Part shown: positions 9,585-18,176 of the stretch, piece by piece
Position numbering within the stretch: the first letter of the stretch is position 1
Layout: every line of letters starts with the position of its first letter
Origin: Candidatus Mycobacterium methanotrophicum
GTDB lineage: Bacteria > Actinomycetota > Actinomycetes > Mycobacteriales > Mycobacteriaceae
Reading direction: 5' to 3'
DNA length: 64,000 bases
NCBI RefSeq assembly: GCF_023515995.1
Contig: NZ_CP097320.1
Coordinates: 1,798,001 to 1,862,000, forward strand
The notes under the pieces: model-generated
What the model saw: only the letters and a program-made list of their open reading frames with translations
What the model was told of the DNA's origin: nothing
Databases searched by the model: none
Translations under genes and position numbers: made by a program

Positions 9585-11033
9585 TCAATAGGCGAACGAC
9601 AGCGGTGCGACCTCGTCGTCGCTGGGAGAGCGGGGCGCTGCCGGTTCCGCGTCGTATTTCTGTGGCCCCTCGACGACGTAGCGCTTGAGCAGCCAGAACC
9701 AGATCACCGCGAGCACCCCGTAGACCAGGGCAAACATGACCAGGGAGGTAATGACCATTGCGGGGGCGTGCTGCGAGACGCCTTGGCGGACGGTCAGCCG
9801 AATCATTTGGTCGCCGGTCGGGTTGGGTGCGACGATCCACGGTTGGCGGCCCATCTCGGTGAACACCCAGCCCGTGATGTTGGCCAGGAACGGCGTGGGA
9901 ATGGTCAGGAGCGCGAACCAGGCAAACCAGCGCTGGTTCGCGATGTGCCCGCCGCGGGTCAACCACAATGCGGCCAGCGCGAACAGCATCGGAATCGCCA
10001 GCAACCCGATCATCATTCGGAACGACCAGTAGGTGACGAACAGGTTCGGCCGGTAGTCGCCGGGCCCGAAGCGCTGCTGGTATTCGCGTTGCAGGTCGTT
10101 CACCCCTTGCAGCGTCACACCGCTGAACCGGCCGTCGGCCAAAAACGGCAATGCGTACTGCACCTTGATCACCCGGGTGACGTGGTCGCAGTTGTTGTGC
10201 GTGCCGATAGTCAACACGGAGAAGTCGGGGTCGGTCGCTGTGTCGCACAGTGTTTCCGCCGACGCCATCTTCATCGGTTGCTGGCGGAACATCAGCTTGC
10301 CTTGCGCGTCCCCCGTGAATAACAATGCGACCGCGGCGGCCAGCACGACGAAACATCCAAGGATGGTGGCCGGGCGGTGCATGGTGCGGGCATCGTTGTC
10401 GTCTTTGCCGCGGACCATCCACCACGCGCTGACCGCGGCGACGAACGTCCCCCCGGTCAGCAATCCGCCGGTGAAGGCGTGCAAAAACGCTTGCTGGGCG
10501 GTGTTATTGGTCAGCAACGCCACGATGCTGGTCATCTCCGCGCGCCGGGTGGCGGGGTTGTAATGCGCGCCGACCGGGTGCTGCATGAAGGAATTGGCGG
10601 AGATGATGAAGAACGCGGACGCCTCGACCGCCATCGCGACGATCCAGATGCACGCCAGGTGCACCAGCCGGGGCAGCCGGCTCCAGCCGAAGATCCACAA
10701 CCCGAGGAAGGTGGATTCGAAGAAGAATGAAGCCAGCCCCTCCATCGCCAGTGGCGCGCCGAACACGTCGCCGACAAACCGGGAGTACTGGCTCCAATTC
10801 ATCCCGAATTGGAACTCCTGCACGATCCCGGTGGCCACACCGATCGCGAAGTTGATCAAGAACAGCTTGGCGAAGAATTTGGTCAGCCGATACCACGCGG
10901 TGTTGCCGGTGACCATCCACGCGGTTTGCATGATGGCGATCAGCGGCGCCAGACCCATGGTCAGCGGCACGAAGATGAAGTGGTAGACGGTGGTGACACC
11001 GAACTGCCACCGCGACATGTCGACGACGTTCAT
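9585..11033 (-). CDS. cydA: Cytochrome bd quinol oxidase subunit I
   Basis: Haem-bearing subunit of cytochrome bd. 482 residues with about nine transmembrane helices. Visible marks are the N-terminal RWQFGVTTVYHFIFVPLT, FARLIxAF-equivalent TKFFAKLFLINFAIG, EFQFGMNWSQYSRFVGD and the GRQPW motif (residues near 390) that closes the quinol-binding Q loop. The Q loop is short, as in actinobacteria. First gene of the operon; no clear operator was recognised in the roughly 100 bases upstream, which contain the AT-rich stretch gtagtgtagtagacggc. Confidence 0.95.
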   Translation of the reverse strand: MNVVDMSRWQFGVTTVYHFIFVPLTMGLAPLIAIMQTAWMVTGNTAWYRLTKFFAKLFLINFAIGVATGIVQEFQFGMNWSQYSRFVGDVFGAPLAMEGLASFFFESTFLGLWIFGWSRLPRLVHLACIWIVAMAVEASAFFIISANSFMQHPVGAHYNPATRRAEMTSIVALLTNNTAQQAFLHAFTGGLLTGGTFVAAVSAWWMVRGKDDNDARTMHRPATILGCFVVLAAAVALLFTGDAQGKLMFRQQPMKMASAETLCDTATDPDFSVLTIGTHNNCDHVTRVIKVQYALPFLADGRFSGVTLQGVNDLQREYQQRFGPGDYRPNLFVTYWSFRMMIGLLAIPMLFALAALWLTRGGHIANQRWFAWFALLTIPTPFLANITGWVFTEMGRQPWIVAPNPTGDQMIRLTVRQGVSQHAPAMVITSLVMFALVYGVLAVIWFWLLKRYVVEGPQKYDAEPAAPRSPSDDEVAPLSFAY

Positions 11034-11129
11034 GTGTCATCTCCCTGACGACGGGCGCGAGCTACTCCGACGTAGTGTAGTAGACGGCTAACGCTACGAC
11101 AATTGATGTGCGCATCACGGTCGGCGCGG

Positions 11130-11732
11130 TCAGGCCGCGTCATGTGGTCCACCCGCCAGCGCCTTGTCGGCCCTGTTGGATGCGCTACGGATACCGAACG
11201 ACGACACGATCTCGAAGGCGCCGATCACGACCAGCCAGATGCCGACGATCAGCGTCAGGATCGCCAGTGATTCAAAGGGCGACGCGATCAGCACAATGCC
11301 GGCCAAAAGACTGATCAGCCCAAGGAATATCTGCCAGATGCGGCCCGGCAATGCGGGATCGCTGATCGCCGAGACCGTGGTCGCCACGCCGCGGAAGATG
11401 AAGCCGACGCCGATCCAGATTGCCAAGAACAGGATCGCGGTCAGTGGATCCTTGCCGAAATGCCGGAAAGCGAGCACCGCCAGAATTAGCGCCGCGGCGC
11501 CGCTGATGAACAACAGCACGCGCCCGCCGGCAGAGACATGCAGACTGAACGCGAAGACGACTTGCGCGATTCCGGTGATCAGCAGGTAAACGCCGAAAAG
11601 AATGGCCGCGATGAGAATAGAATCGCCAGGCCACACCAACGTCAAGATGCCCAACGCCAGGGCCAGAATTCCAGACACCAGCGTCGACTTCCACAGATGC
11701 GGCAACAACCTTGGGACAGCAGTGGTTTCCAT
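11130..11732 (-). CDS. DUF308 (HdeD-family) membrane protein, Rv1624c-like
   Basis: About 200 residues with six evenly spaced hydrophobic helices and repeated glycine-containing segments (LVSGILALALGILTLVWPG, then LRFR-like connectors), the pattern of DUF308/HdeD proteins. HdeD in enterobacteria belongs to an acid-resistance locus, but the role in mycobacteria is not defined. The ATG at 11732 (METTAVPRLLPHLWK) is preferred to an upstream TTG at 11750. It lies just upstream of cydA on the same strand with a 96-base gap, matching the M. tuberculosis order Rv1624c-cydA. Confidence 0.75.
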   Translation of the reverse strand: METTAVPRLLPHLWKSTLVSGILALALGILTLVWPGDSILIAAILFGVYLLITGIAQVVFAFSLHVSAGGRVLLFISGAAALILAVLAFRHFGKDPLTAILFLAIWIGVGFIFRGVATTVSAISDPALPGRIWQIFLGLISLLAGIVLIASPFESLAILTLIVGIWLVVIGAFEIVSSFGIRSASNRADKALAGGPHDAA

Positions 11733-11783
11733 GCCCGAAGTCTCGCACAAATGACGATCAGGATGGAAGGTTTGCGTTAGGAC

Positions 11784-12843
11784 TCAGACCCCCGCCGTTT
11801 GCGGCGCCTGCGCACGCACTCCGCCGGAACCAGTGTCGGGTTTGCGGCCAACGAGATACCAGGTGCGCATGAAGTCTTTGCCTTTGACCTCGACGACACC
11901 CCGTTCCTGTAACACGAAGCGGCGAGAGCCCACCGCGCCCGCGACGACCGGACCATTGGCAAGTCCGATACGCAAAGGCAACGTATTGCCGCGCGAATCC
12001 TTCAATTCGCTTGCAGCTGCGGCCATGTCGAGCGCAAGGCCTGCCAATGCCTCGAGGTGATCCGGCCGCGGCTGGGGCACTCCGCTGACCACCATGTAGG
12101 AATCGCCGCTGACTTCGATTTTCTCCAGTCCGTGTTTATCCACCAGCGCGTCGAAGTCGCTGAAAATCCGATCCAGCAATCGGATCAGCTTGTCCGGCGC
12201 GATGTCGCTGGCCCGCTCGGTGAAACCGGCGATGTCGGCTAACAGCACCGCGGCGTCGTCGTATTTATCGGCAATGATGTTGCGCGCCGGGTCTTTTAGC
12301 CGCTCGGCGATGCTGGCCGGCAAGATATTGACCAACAGGGCTTCGGAGCGTCGGTATTCCATTTCCACGGCCTCCCGCGCGTGGCGCAGTGCGTACCACA
12401 CCGTCGCGACCGCCATCGCGCAGGCGGAGGTGACGACGAAGCCCAGGGACATAAACCACTGTGGCTCAACACCGGTAGCGCGGGGGACGAGGAACTGCAG
12501 CGTGATCACCATCGCGGCGGCGATGGCGGCCAAGGTCGCCGCCAGGACAATGCGCTAACGGCGAGTTGGACTACCACCAGGCAGGCTGCGACTAAATCAC
12601 ACCGGTCCACCACAGCTGGGGCACGACAACAAACTGCATGACCCCGAATCCCGCGCTGATGAATGTCGCGAGGGATGTGTTGAGGCGCAGTATGCGGCGC
12701 CGGCGCGCGATGCGGTCGGTATAGAGCTGATCGCGCACGCGCGGTTGTGCCCGCACTGCCGCTACGCAGTCCGGCGTTCGCCCCGAACCTGCTGGCTGTG
12801 TGGCACCGCATTTCTTAGCCGCCACGGCAAAGTTAGCTGCCAC
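11784..12843 (-). pseudogene. cya: Degraded membrane adenylyl cyclase (Rv1625c/cya-like)
   Basis: Two reading frames together resemble the mammalian-type membrane cyclase of M. tuberculosis. Bases 12592-12843 encode the cytosolic N-terminus and the first helix, then hit TAG at 12592. The remaining five-helix region is mostly missing, with only the last helix (VITLQFLVP onward) left. Bases 11784-12533 encode the linker and cyclase domain with both metal-site regions (VLLADIAGFTERAS and EVSGDSYMVVSG). The sequence then jumps from VGSRRF to VLQERG near 11915, omitting about 39 residues that normally carry DVWGDAVNVASRM, with the adenine-selecting Asp and the transition-state Asn and Arg. It cannot be an active cyclase. 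Confidence 0.8.
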
Positions 12844-12852
12844 GGCAAAAGC

Positions 12853-13341
12853 TTAATGGATCAGCCACCCTGACATGGAATGTCCGACCAGCGACCCGTT
12901 GGGCATGATGTGCTGCACCATCCGGCCATCGCGAGTGGCCAGGTCCGCGATCATCCGCCGGTGGCAACGCCACCAGGTCGGCTCCCCGCACATGATGGCG
13001 ACGTTATGGCCGTCGGCCTCCTGCAGCAGTCGCTGATATGCGGCGTGGAACTCGGGTGTGCGGGTGTGGGCCGCGTAGTTGGCGAACGCTTGATTTTGCC
13101 ACCATCGGTCGCGCGGTAGTTGCGTGGCGGGCGGCTTGCGTCGTCCGCCAAGATCGCGCTCATGGCGGTAGCCGATTCCGGCGGCGGACAGCCAGTCCGG
13201 CATGACCTCTTTCTCAACATCCGGATTGCGACGCGAACCGGGGGCACTGCGCACGTCGACCAGCAGTTCGATGTCATGTTGGCGAAGTAGGGCGGTCAGT
13301 TGTTCAGCGGTCTTGGCGCCGTGGCCGATCGTGTACAGCAC
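12853..13341 (-). CDS. DUF488 family protein
   Basis: 162 residues from the GTG at 13341. Family features are the N-terminal YTIGHGAKTAEQL, VDVRSAPGSRRNP, a late CGEPTWWRCHRRMIAD with the paired cysteines typical of DUF488, and HIMPNGSLVGH. The GTG lies only 11 bases from the 3' end of the upstream tRNA gene on the same strand, so the gene may be expressed from the tRNA transcript. Biochemical function is not established for the family; a nucleic-acid or redox role has been proposed from the conserved Cys/His. Confident in family, not function. Confidence 0.8.
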   Translation of the reverse strand: MLYTIGHGAKTAEQLTALLRQHDIELLVDVRSAPGSRRNPDVEKEVMPDWLSAAGIGYRHERDLGGRRKPPATQLPRDRWWQNQAFANYAAHTRTPEFHAAYQRLLQEADGHNVAIMCGEPTWWRCHRRMIADLATRDGRMVQHIMPNGSLVGHSMSGWLIH

Positions 13342-13351
13342 CGTTTGTGAG

Positions 13352-13425
13352 TGCCCTCGGTGAGATTCGAACTCACACTGGACGGGTTTTGAATCCGTTT
13401 CCTCTGCCAGTTGGGATACGAGGGC
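13352..13425 (-). tRNA. tRNA with anticodon CAA (tRNA-Leu by anticodon)
   Basis: Read on the minus strand, GCCCTCG pairs fully with CGAGGGC, leaving discriminator A73. D stem TCC/GGA, anticodon stem ACGGA/CCCGT with an A-C mismatch at 31-39, loop TTCAAAA giving anticodon CAA, T stem GTGAG/CTCAC with loop TTCGAAT. CCA is not encoded. The variable region is only five bases (CCAGT), giving 74 nt in all, whereas bacterial tRNA-Leu normally has a long variable arm. The A73 and the anticodon support leucine. Confidence 0.85.
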
Positions 13426-13524
13426 CTGCTCTCTACGGCATCCCACCCTAGAGGATTGCCGCAAGGAGTCGAGTGTCACGACCCCGCGGCCGATGATCGC
13501 CGGGAACCAGGACAGAATGTCGTC

Positions 13525-14154
13525 ATGACCAGCTCCACGACCAACGTCGATAGCCAAACCGCGCCGCGCGTGCTGATCGCCGAGGATGAGGCGCTCATCC
13601 GGCTCGACTTGGCCGAGATGCTCCGCGAAGAAGGCTACGAAATCGTCGGCGAGGCCGGCGACGGCCAGGAAGCCGTCGAGCTGGCCGAGCAGCTCAAGCC
13701 CGACTTGGTGATCATGGACGTCAAGATGCCGCGCCGGGACGGCATCGACGCGGCGTCGGAGATTGCCCGCAAACACATCGCACCGATTGTGGTGCTGACC
13801 GCGTTCAGTCAGCGTGACCTCGTCGAACGGGCGCGAGACGCGGGCGCGATGGCTTACCTGGTCAAACCGTTCACCATCTCGGACCTCATCCCGTCGATTG
13901 AACTGGCGCTGAGCCGGTTCAGCGAGGTCAGGGCGCTGCAGCGGGAAGTCGCCACCCTGTCGGAGCGACTGGAAACCCGCAAGCTCGTCGAACGAGCGAA
14001 AGGCTTGTTACAGGCCAACCAGGGGATGACCGAGCCGGAGGCGTTCAAGTGGATACAGCGCGCCGCGATGGATCGGCGGACCACGATGAAGCACGTCGCC
14101 GAAGTCGTGTTGGAAACCCTCGACGCGCCCAAAGGCGCGGAACCGTCGGGCTAA
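13525..14154 (+). CDS. pdtaR: ANTAR-domain response regulator PdtaR
   Basis: 209 residues from the ATG at 13525. Receiver domain at about 14-130 with acidic pair ED (20-21), phospho-acceptor Asp65 in LVIMDVKMP, the switch residue in VVLTAFS and Lys in YLVKPF. A coiled linker follows, then an ANTAR RNA-binding domain (about 145-200, KGLLQANQGMTEPEAFKWIQRAAMD). PdtaR is phosphorylated by the kinase PdtaS, encoded elsewhere, and acts as a transcription antiterminator on RNA hairpins. It is divergent from the tRNA gene. The upstream in-frame extension to 13411 lies in the tRNA and is not coding. Confidence 0.95.
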   Translation: MTSSTTNVDSQTAPRVLIAEDEALIRLDLAEMLREEGYEIVGEAGDGQEAVELAEQLKPDLVIMDVKMPRRDGIDAASEIARKHIAPIVVLTAFSQRDLVERARDAGAMAYLVKPFTISDLIPSIELALSRFSEVRALQREVATLSERLETRKLVERAKGLLQANQGMTEPEAFKWIQRAAMDRRTTMKHVAEVVLETLDAPKGAEPSG

Positions 14155-14175
14155 CGGCCGCCGCGGGGCGTATGC

Positions 14176-14412
14176 CTAACCGGTGACGCGGAATCGCTTG
14201 ACGCGTGCTGACCTGCCGGATATCAGTTCCACGTGATTGCGCGGCACGTCTAGGTGCGAGGCGAGTAGCCGGACGACGGCCTCGTTGGCCCGGCCGTCGA
14301 CGGCGGGCTCACGGACGTAGATCGTCAGCCCACCATCGGCGCCGACCTCTACGAGTGGACCTTTGCGGCTCCTCGGTTTGACCTTGACGACGACGATTTC
14401 GGGTTTGGCCAT
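14176..14412 (-). CDS. DUF167 (YggU-like) small protein
   Basis: 78 residues from the ATG at 14412 (MAKPEIVVVKVKPRSRKG). The family signature is visible: GLTIYVREPAVDGRANEAVVRLLASHLDVP followed by VELISGRSARVKRFRV, equivalent to the usual GKAN and GxxSRxK motifs. DUF167 proteins form a small alpha/beta fold of unknown function. It is convergent with pdtaR (22 bases between the stops). An in-frame ATG at 14421 is an alternative start. Confidence 0.75.
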   Translation of the reverse strand: MAKPEIVVVKVKPRSRKGPLVEVGADGGLTIYVREPAVDGRANEAVVRLLASHLDVPRNHVELISGRSARVKRFRVTG

Positions 14413-14449
14413 GGAGCCCATCATGTCGTTAGCGTGGTAGTTGCACGCC

Positions 14450-14676
14450 AACCGCGCCGTCGTCGGGCAAGGCGCGCCACGGCTGCGGTGCAATCCGTTG
14501 CGATATCCGGCAATTCGGGCAGATGCTGCGGATAGCGCGGGGTGACCGTGCTGACCGCGCGCACCGAAGGCAGCTTCTGCGCGTGCGTGGCGCCCGCAAC
14601 GAAACCCGGATAGTCGTTACCCCATTTGGCCCCACGGGTGCATGCCGGCGCCGAGGATGTAGACCGGCTCGCTCAT
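14450..14676 (-). pseudogene. Remnant of thiolase-like lipid carrier gene (Rv1627c-like)
   Basis: The ATG at 14676 begins MSEPVYILGAGMHPWG, the N-terminus expected of the SCP-x-type thiolase, but a stop follows after 19 residues. In another frame shortly after lies NDYPGFVAGATHAQKLP, which resembles an internal thiolase segment. Nothing like the roughly 400 residues of the intact protein remains. It is the downstream partner of the decayed DUF35 gene (5 bases after its stop), so the thiolase-DUF35 unit has been lost as a pair. End boundary approximate. Confidence 0.6.
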
Positions 14677-14681
14677 GCTCG

Positions 14682-15173
14682 TTAGCGCCGCTCCTCCGCA
14701 TCGCTTCGCTCGGCGCCGTCGCCGGCGGACGCGATCCTCCACGCGTAGACGATGCGCTCCACGCCGTCGTCGTCGACGAACGGCGGCATCGTGGTCCGCT
14801 CCATCCCCAGGCCGACTTTCAGGTCCGCGGCCAGCGTGCCGTCCAGCGCCTTGCCCAGCACGATCAGGCCCTCGTCGGCCAACTCCACCGCGGCAACGGC
14901 GAACGGCTCGAATTGGTCGGGAGAAGATTAGGGTAGGGCGGCGGCGGTGCATACCGGTTTTCGGTGTAGCGCCACAGCTTTCCGCGCCGCGACAACGCCA
15001 CTTGGTCGAGCTGGTCACCCCTCGCAGCCGGGGTTGGGGCAATTGTTGGCCCGGGGCGGGAACACGTAGGTGCCGCATTGCGGACATTTCGCGCCGATCA
15101 GGTGTGGCAACCCGGTGTCGTCAGCGGCGAACCAGCCGTCGATCGGCGGTTCTTGACGGGTAGTTCCTGGCAT
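14682..15173 (-). pseudogene. Frameshifted DUF35 OB-fold protein (Rv1628c-like)
   Basis: The ATG at 15173 starts MPGTTRQEPPIDGWF and runs through a rubredoxin-like zinc ribbon (CPQCGTYVFPPR and CPNPGC) before an early TGA. The protein continues in a second frame with LSRRGKLWRYTENRYAPPPPYP and in a third with VAAVELADEGLIVLGKALDG and a late VYAWRIA, ending at TAA 14682. At least two frameshifts therefore break it. DUF35 proteins pair with thiolase-like enzymes, and here the thiolase partner is also a remnant. It is divergent from polA. Confidence 0.7.
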
Positions 15174-15268
15174 TGCGCCAGCGTACCGACAACGCCGGCA
15201 AAAATGAAACGTGTTGCAGTTTTGCCGCGGTGGACGTGGCGTCAGGACCAGTGCCTAGAGTTAAGACC

Positions 15269-18001
15269 GTGAGGCCAGCCAAGACCGCGAGCGCCAAAAC
15301 GCAGCCCGGCACGGCCGCTGACGACAAGCCGACGTTGATGCTGCTGGACGGCAATTCGCTGGCGTTCCGGGCGTTCTACGCGCTGCCGGCGGAGAATTTC
15401 AAGACCCAGGGCGGGCTGACCACCAACGCCGTCTACGGGTTCACCGCCATGCTGATCAACTTGTTGCGCGACGAATCGCCCACGCATGTGGCCGCGGCGT
15501 TCGACGTGTCGCGGCAGACCTTTCGCTCCGACCGCTACCCGGAGTACAAGGCGAACCGGTCGTCCACCCCGGACGAGTTCCACGGCCAGATCGACGTCAC
15601 CAAGGAAGTCCTTGCGGCGCTGGGCATTACGGTGCTCGCCGAGCCCGGTTTCGAGGCCGACGACCTGATCGCGACGTTGGCCACCCAGGCCGAGAAGGAG
15701 GGCTACCGGGTACTGGTGGTCACCGGCGACCGCGATTCGTTGCAGCTGGTCACCGACGACGTGACGGTGCTCTATCCGCGCAAGGGCGTCAGCGAGCTCA
15801 CCCGCTTTACGCCGGAGGCCGTCGTCGAAAAATATGGCCTGACCCCCACGCAGTACCCCGACTTCGCGGCGCTGCGCGGCGACCCGAGCGACAACCTGCC
15901 CGGCATCCCGGGGGTGGGGGAGAAGACGGCGTCGAAGTGGATCAGCGAATACGGCTCGCTGCAAGCATTGGTCGACAACGCCGACTCGGTGCGCGGCAAG
16001 GTGGGCGACGCGCTGCGGGCGCATCTGTCCAGCGTGGTGCTCAACCGGGAGCTCACCGATCTGGTTCGTGACGTGCCGCTGGCGCAGACGCCGGACACGC
16101 TGCGGATGCAGCCGTGGGACCGCGACCAGATCCACCAGTTGTTCGACCAGCTGGAGTTTCGGGTGCTGCGCGATCGGCTGTTCGAGACGCTGGCCGCTGT
16201 CGAGCCCGAGGTCGACGAGGGGTTCGACGTGCGCGGGGGAGCTCTGGAGCCCGGCACGGTCGGGCAGTGGCTGGCCGAGCACGTCGCCGACGGGCGCCGA
16301 TCGGGGCTGGCCGTGGTGGGCACGCATCTGCCCTACGACGGTGACGCGACCGCGCTGGCGATCGCCGCGGCCGACGGCGACGGCGCCTACATCGACACCA
16401 CGACCTTGACCCCCGACGACGACTCCGCGCTGGCGGCGTGGCTCGCCGACCTGGAGAAGCCGAAAGCGCTGCACGAGGCCAAGTTGGCCATCCACGACCT
16501 CGCCGGGCGCGGCTGGACGCTGAACGGGGTCAGCTCCGACACCGCGCTGGCCGCCTACCTGGTCCGCCCGGGGCAGCGCAGCTTCGCCCTCGACGACCTG
16601 TCGCTGCGCTACCTGCGTCGCGAGTTGCGAGCGGAAACGTCGCAGCAGCAGCAGCTTTCGCTGTTGGATGACACCGACGGGGTCGATGACCAAGCCGTGC
16701 AAACCGCGGTGCTGCGCGCCCGCGCCGTCACCGACCTGGCCGACGCGCTGGACGCCGAGCTGGCCCGCATCGACTCCACGTCACTGCTGGCCGAGATGGA
16801 ACTGCCTGTGCAACGGGTGCTAGCGGGCATCGAGGCCGCGGGTATCGCCGTCGATGTGGACCAATTGACCCAGCTGCAAAGCCAATTCGGCGATCAGATC
16901 CGCGACGCGGCTGAAGCCGCATACGCGGTGATCGGCAAGCAGATCAACCTCGGCTCGCCAAAACAGTTGCAGGTAGTGCTGTTTGACGAGCTGGAGATGC
17001 CCAAGACCAAGCGGACGAAGACCGGGTACACCACCGACGCGGACGCGCTGCAGTCGTTGTTCGACAAGACCGGGCATCCGTTCCTGCAGCATCTGCTCGC
17101 CCACCGCGACGTGACCCGGCTGAAGGTGACCGCTGACGGGCTGCTGAATTCGGTTGCCGGCGATGGTCGTATCCACACCACGTTCAACCAGACGATCGCG
17201 GCGACCGGCAGGCTTTCGTCGACCGAACCTAACCTGCAGAACATTCCGATCCGCACCGACGCCGGCCGCCAGATCCGCGACGGGTTCGTCGTCGGTAACG
17301 GCTACGCCGAATTGATGACGGCCGACTACAGCCAGATCGAGATGCGGATCATGGCGCACCTGTCGAAAGATGAAGGCGTACTCGAGGCTTTTAATACCGG
17401 GGAGGACCTGCACACGTTCGTCGCATCCCGGGCATTCGGCGTTCCGATCGAGGAGGTGACCGGCGAGCTGCGCCGCCGCGTCAAGGCGATGTCCTACGGG
17501 CTGGCCTACGGCCTGAGCGCCTACGGGCTGTCGCAGCAGCTGAAGATCTCCACCGAGGACGCCAAACTCCAGATGGACGCCTACTTCGCCCGATTCGGCG
17601 GAGTACGCGGCTACCTGATGGACGTCGTCGAACAGGCCCGCAAGGACGGTTACACCTCCACGGTGCTGGGCCGGCGGCGCTACCTGCCCGAGCTGGACAG
17701 CAGCAATCGGCAGGTGCGCGAGGCCGCCGAGCGGGCGGCGCTCAACGCGCCGATCCAGGGCAGCGCGGCCGACATCATCAAGGTGGCCATGATCGAGGTC
17801 GACGAGGCGCTGAAAGCGGCCGGGCTGGCGTCGCGGATGCTGCTGCAGATCCACGACGAACTGTTGTTCGAAGTGGCCGCCGGTGAGCGGGAGCGGCTTG
17901 AGGCATTAGTACGCGAGAAGATGGGCGGCGCCTACCCGCTTGACGTGCCGCTGGAGGTGTCGGTGGGTTACGGCCGCAGCTGGGATGCGGCCGCGCACTG
18001 A
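15269..18001 (+). CDS. polA: DNA polymerase I
   Basis: Gap filling in excision repair and Okazaki-fragment processing. About 910 residues: 5'-nuclease domain (LMLLDGNSLAFRAFYALP at about 20, VVTGDRDSLQLV), a degenerate 3'-5' exonuclease region (about 320-500), and the polymerase domain with motif A MTADYSQIEMRIMAHLS, motif B RRRVKAMSYGLAYG and motif C LLQIHDELLFEV. The GTG at 15269 (MRPAKTASAK) best matches known mycobacterial starts; a GTG at 15251 is in frame. It stands with uvrB and uvrA in one window, as in M. tuberculosis. Confidence 0.95.
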   Translation: MRPAKTASAKTQPGTAADDKPTLMLLDGNSLAFRAFYALPAENFKTQGGLTTNAVYGFTAMLINLLRDESPTHVAAAFDVSRQTFRSDRYPEYKANRSSTPDEFHGQIDVTKEVLAALGITVLAEPGFEADDLIATLATQAEKEGYRVLVVTGDRDSLQLVTDDVTVLYPRKGVSELTRFTPEAVVEKYGLTPTQYPDFAALRGDPSDNLPGIPGVGEKTASKWISEYGSLQALVDNADSVRGKVGDALRAHLSSVVLNRELTDLVRDVPLAQTPDTLRMQPWDRDQIHQLFDQLEFRVLRDRLFETLAAVEPEVDEGFDVRGGALEPGTVGQWLAEHVADGRRSGLAVVGTHLPYDGDATALAIAAADGDGAYIDTTTLTPDDDSALAAWLADLEKPKALHEAKLAIHDLAGRGWTLNGVSSDTALAAYLVRPGQRSFALDDLSLRYLRRELRAETSQQQQLSLLDDTDGVDDQAVQTAVLRARAVTDLADALDAELARIDSTSLLAEMELPVQRVLAGIEAAGIAVDVDQLTQLQSQFGDQIRDAAEAAYAVIGKQINLGSPKQLQVVLFDELEMPKTKRTKTGYTTDADALQSLFDKTGHPFLQHLLAHRDVTRLKVTADGLLNSVAGDGRIHTTFNQTIAATGRLSSTEPNLQNIPIRTDAGRQIRDGFVVGNGYAELMTADYSQIEMRIMAHLSKDEGVLEAFNTGEDLHTFVASRAFGVPIEEVTGELRRRVKAMSYGLAYGLSAYGLSQQLKISTEDAKLQMDAYFARFGGVRGYLMDVVEQARKDGYTSTVLGRRRYLPELDSSNRQVREAAERAALNAPIQGSAADIIKVAMIEVDEALKAAGLASRMLLQIHDELLFEVAAGERERLEALVREKMGGAYPLDVPLEVSVGYGRSWDAAAH

Positions 18002-18020
18002 GCGGCCCGGTACCGCCGAA

Positions 18021-18068
18021 CGTGAAGCCTTTGCGAAATTCCGGCGGAAATCTCGCAACAGTTTCACG
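18021..18068 (+). terminator. Long imperfect hairpin between polA and rpsA
   Basis: CGTGAA at 18021-18026 pairs with TTCACG at 18063-18068, TTGCGA at 18031-18036 with TCGCAA at 18053-18058, and TTCC at 18039-18042 with GGAA at 18046-18049, around a GGC loop. It starts 20 bases after the polA stop. There is no U tract, so termination is likely but unproven. Confidence 0.45.
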
Positions 18069-18176
18069 CTCGACGCGACCAGGCGCGGTTTGGCCAGCAT
18101 GTACACCGTCGAGTAGCCTCGACGGGTAACTCGTTTTGTCCCTACGACCTCAACCTGTCCGGAGCAACCCAACAAT

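Noticed and set aside
13411..13524. Upstream extension of PdtaR
   Set aside because: It lies in the tRNA gene and intergenic DNA; the conserved protein begins at ATG 13525.
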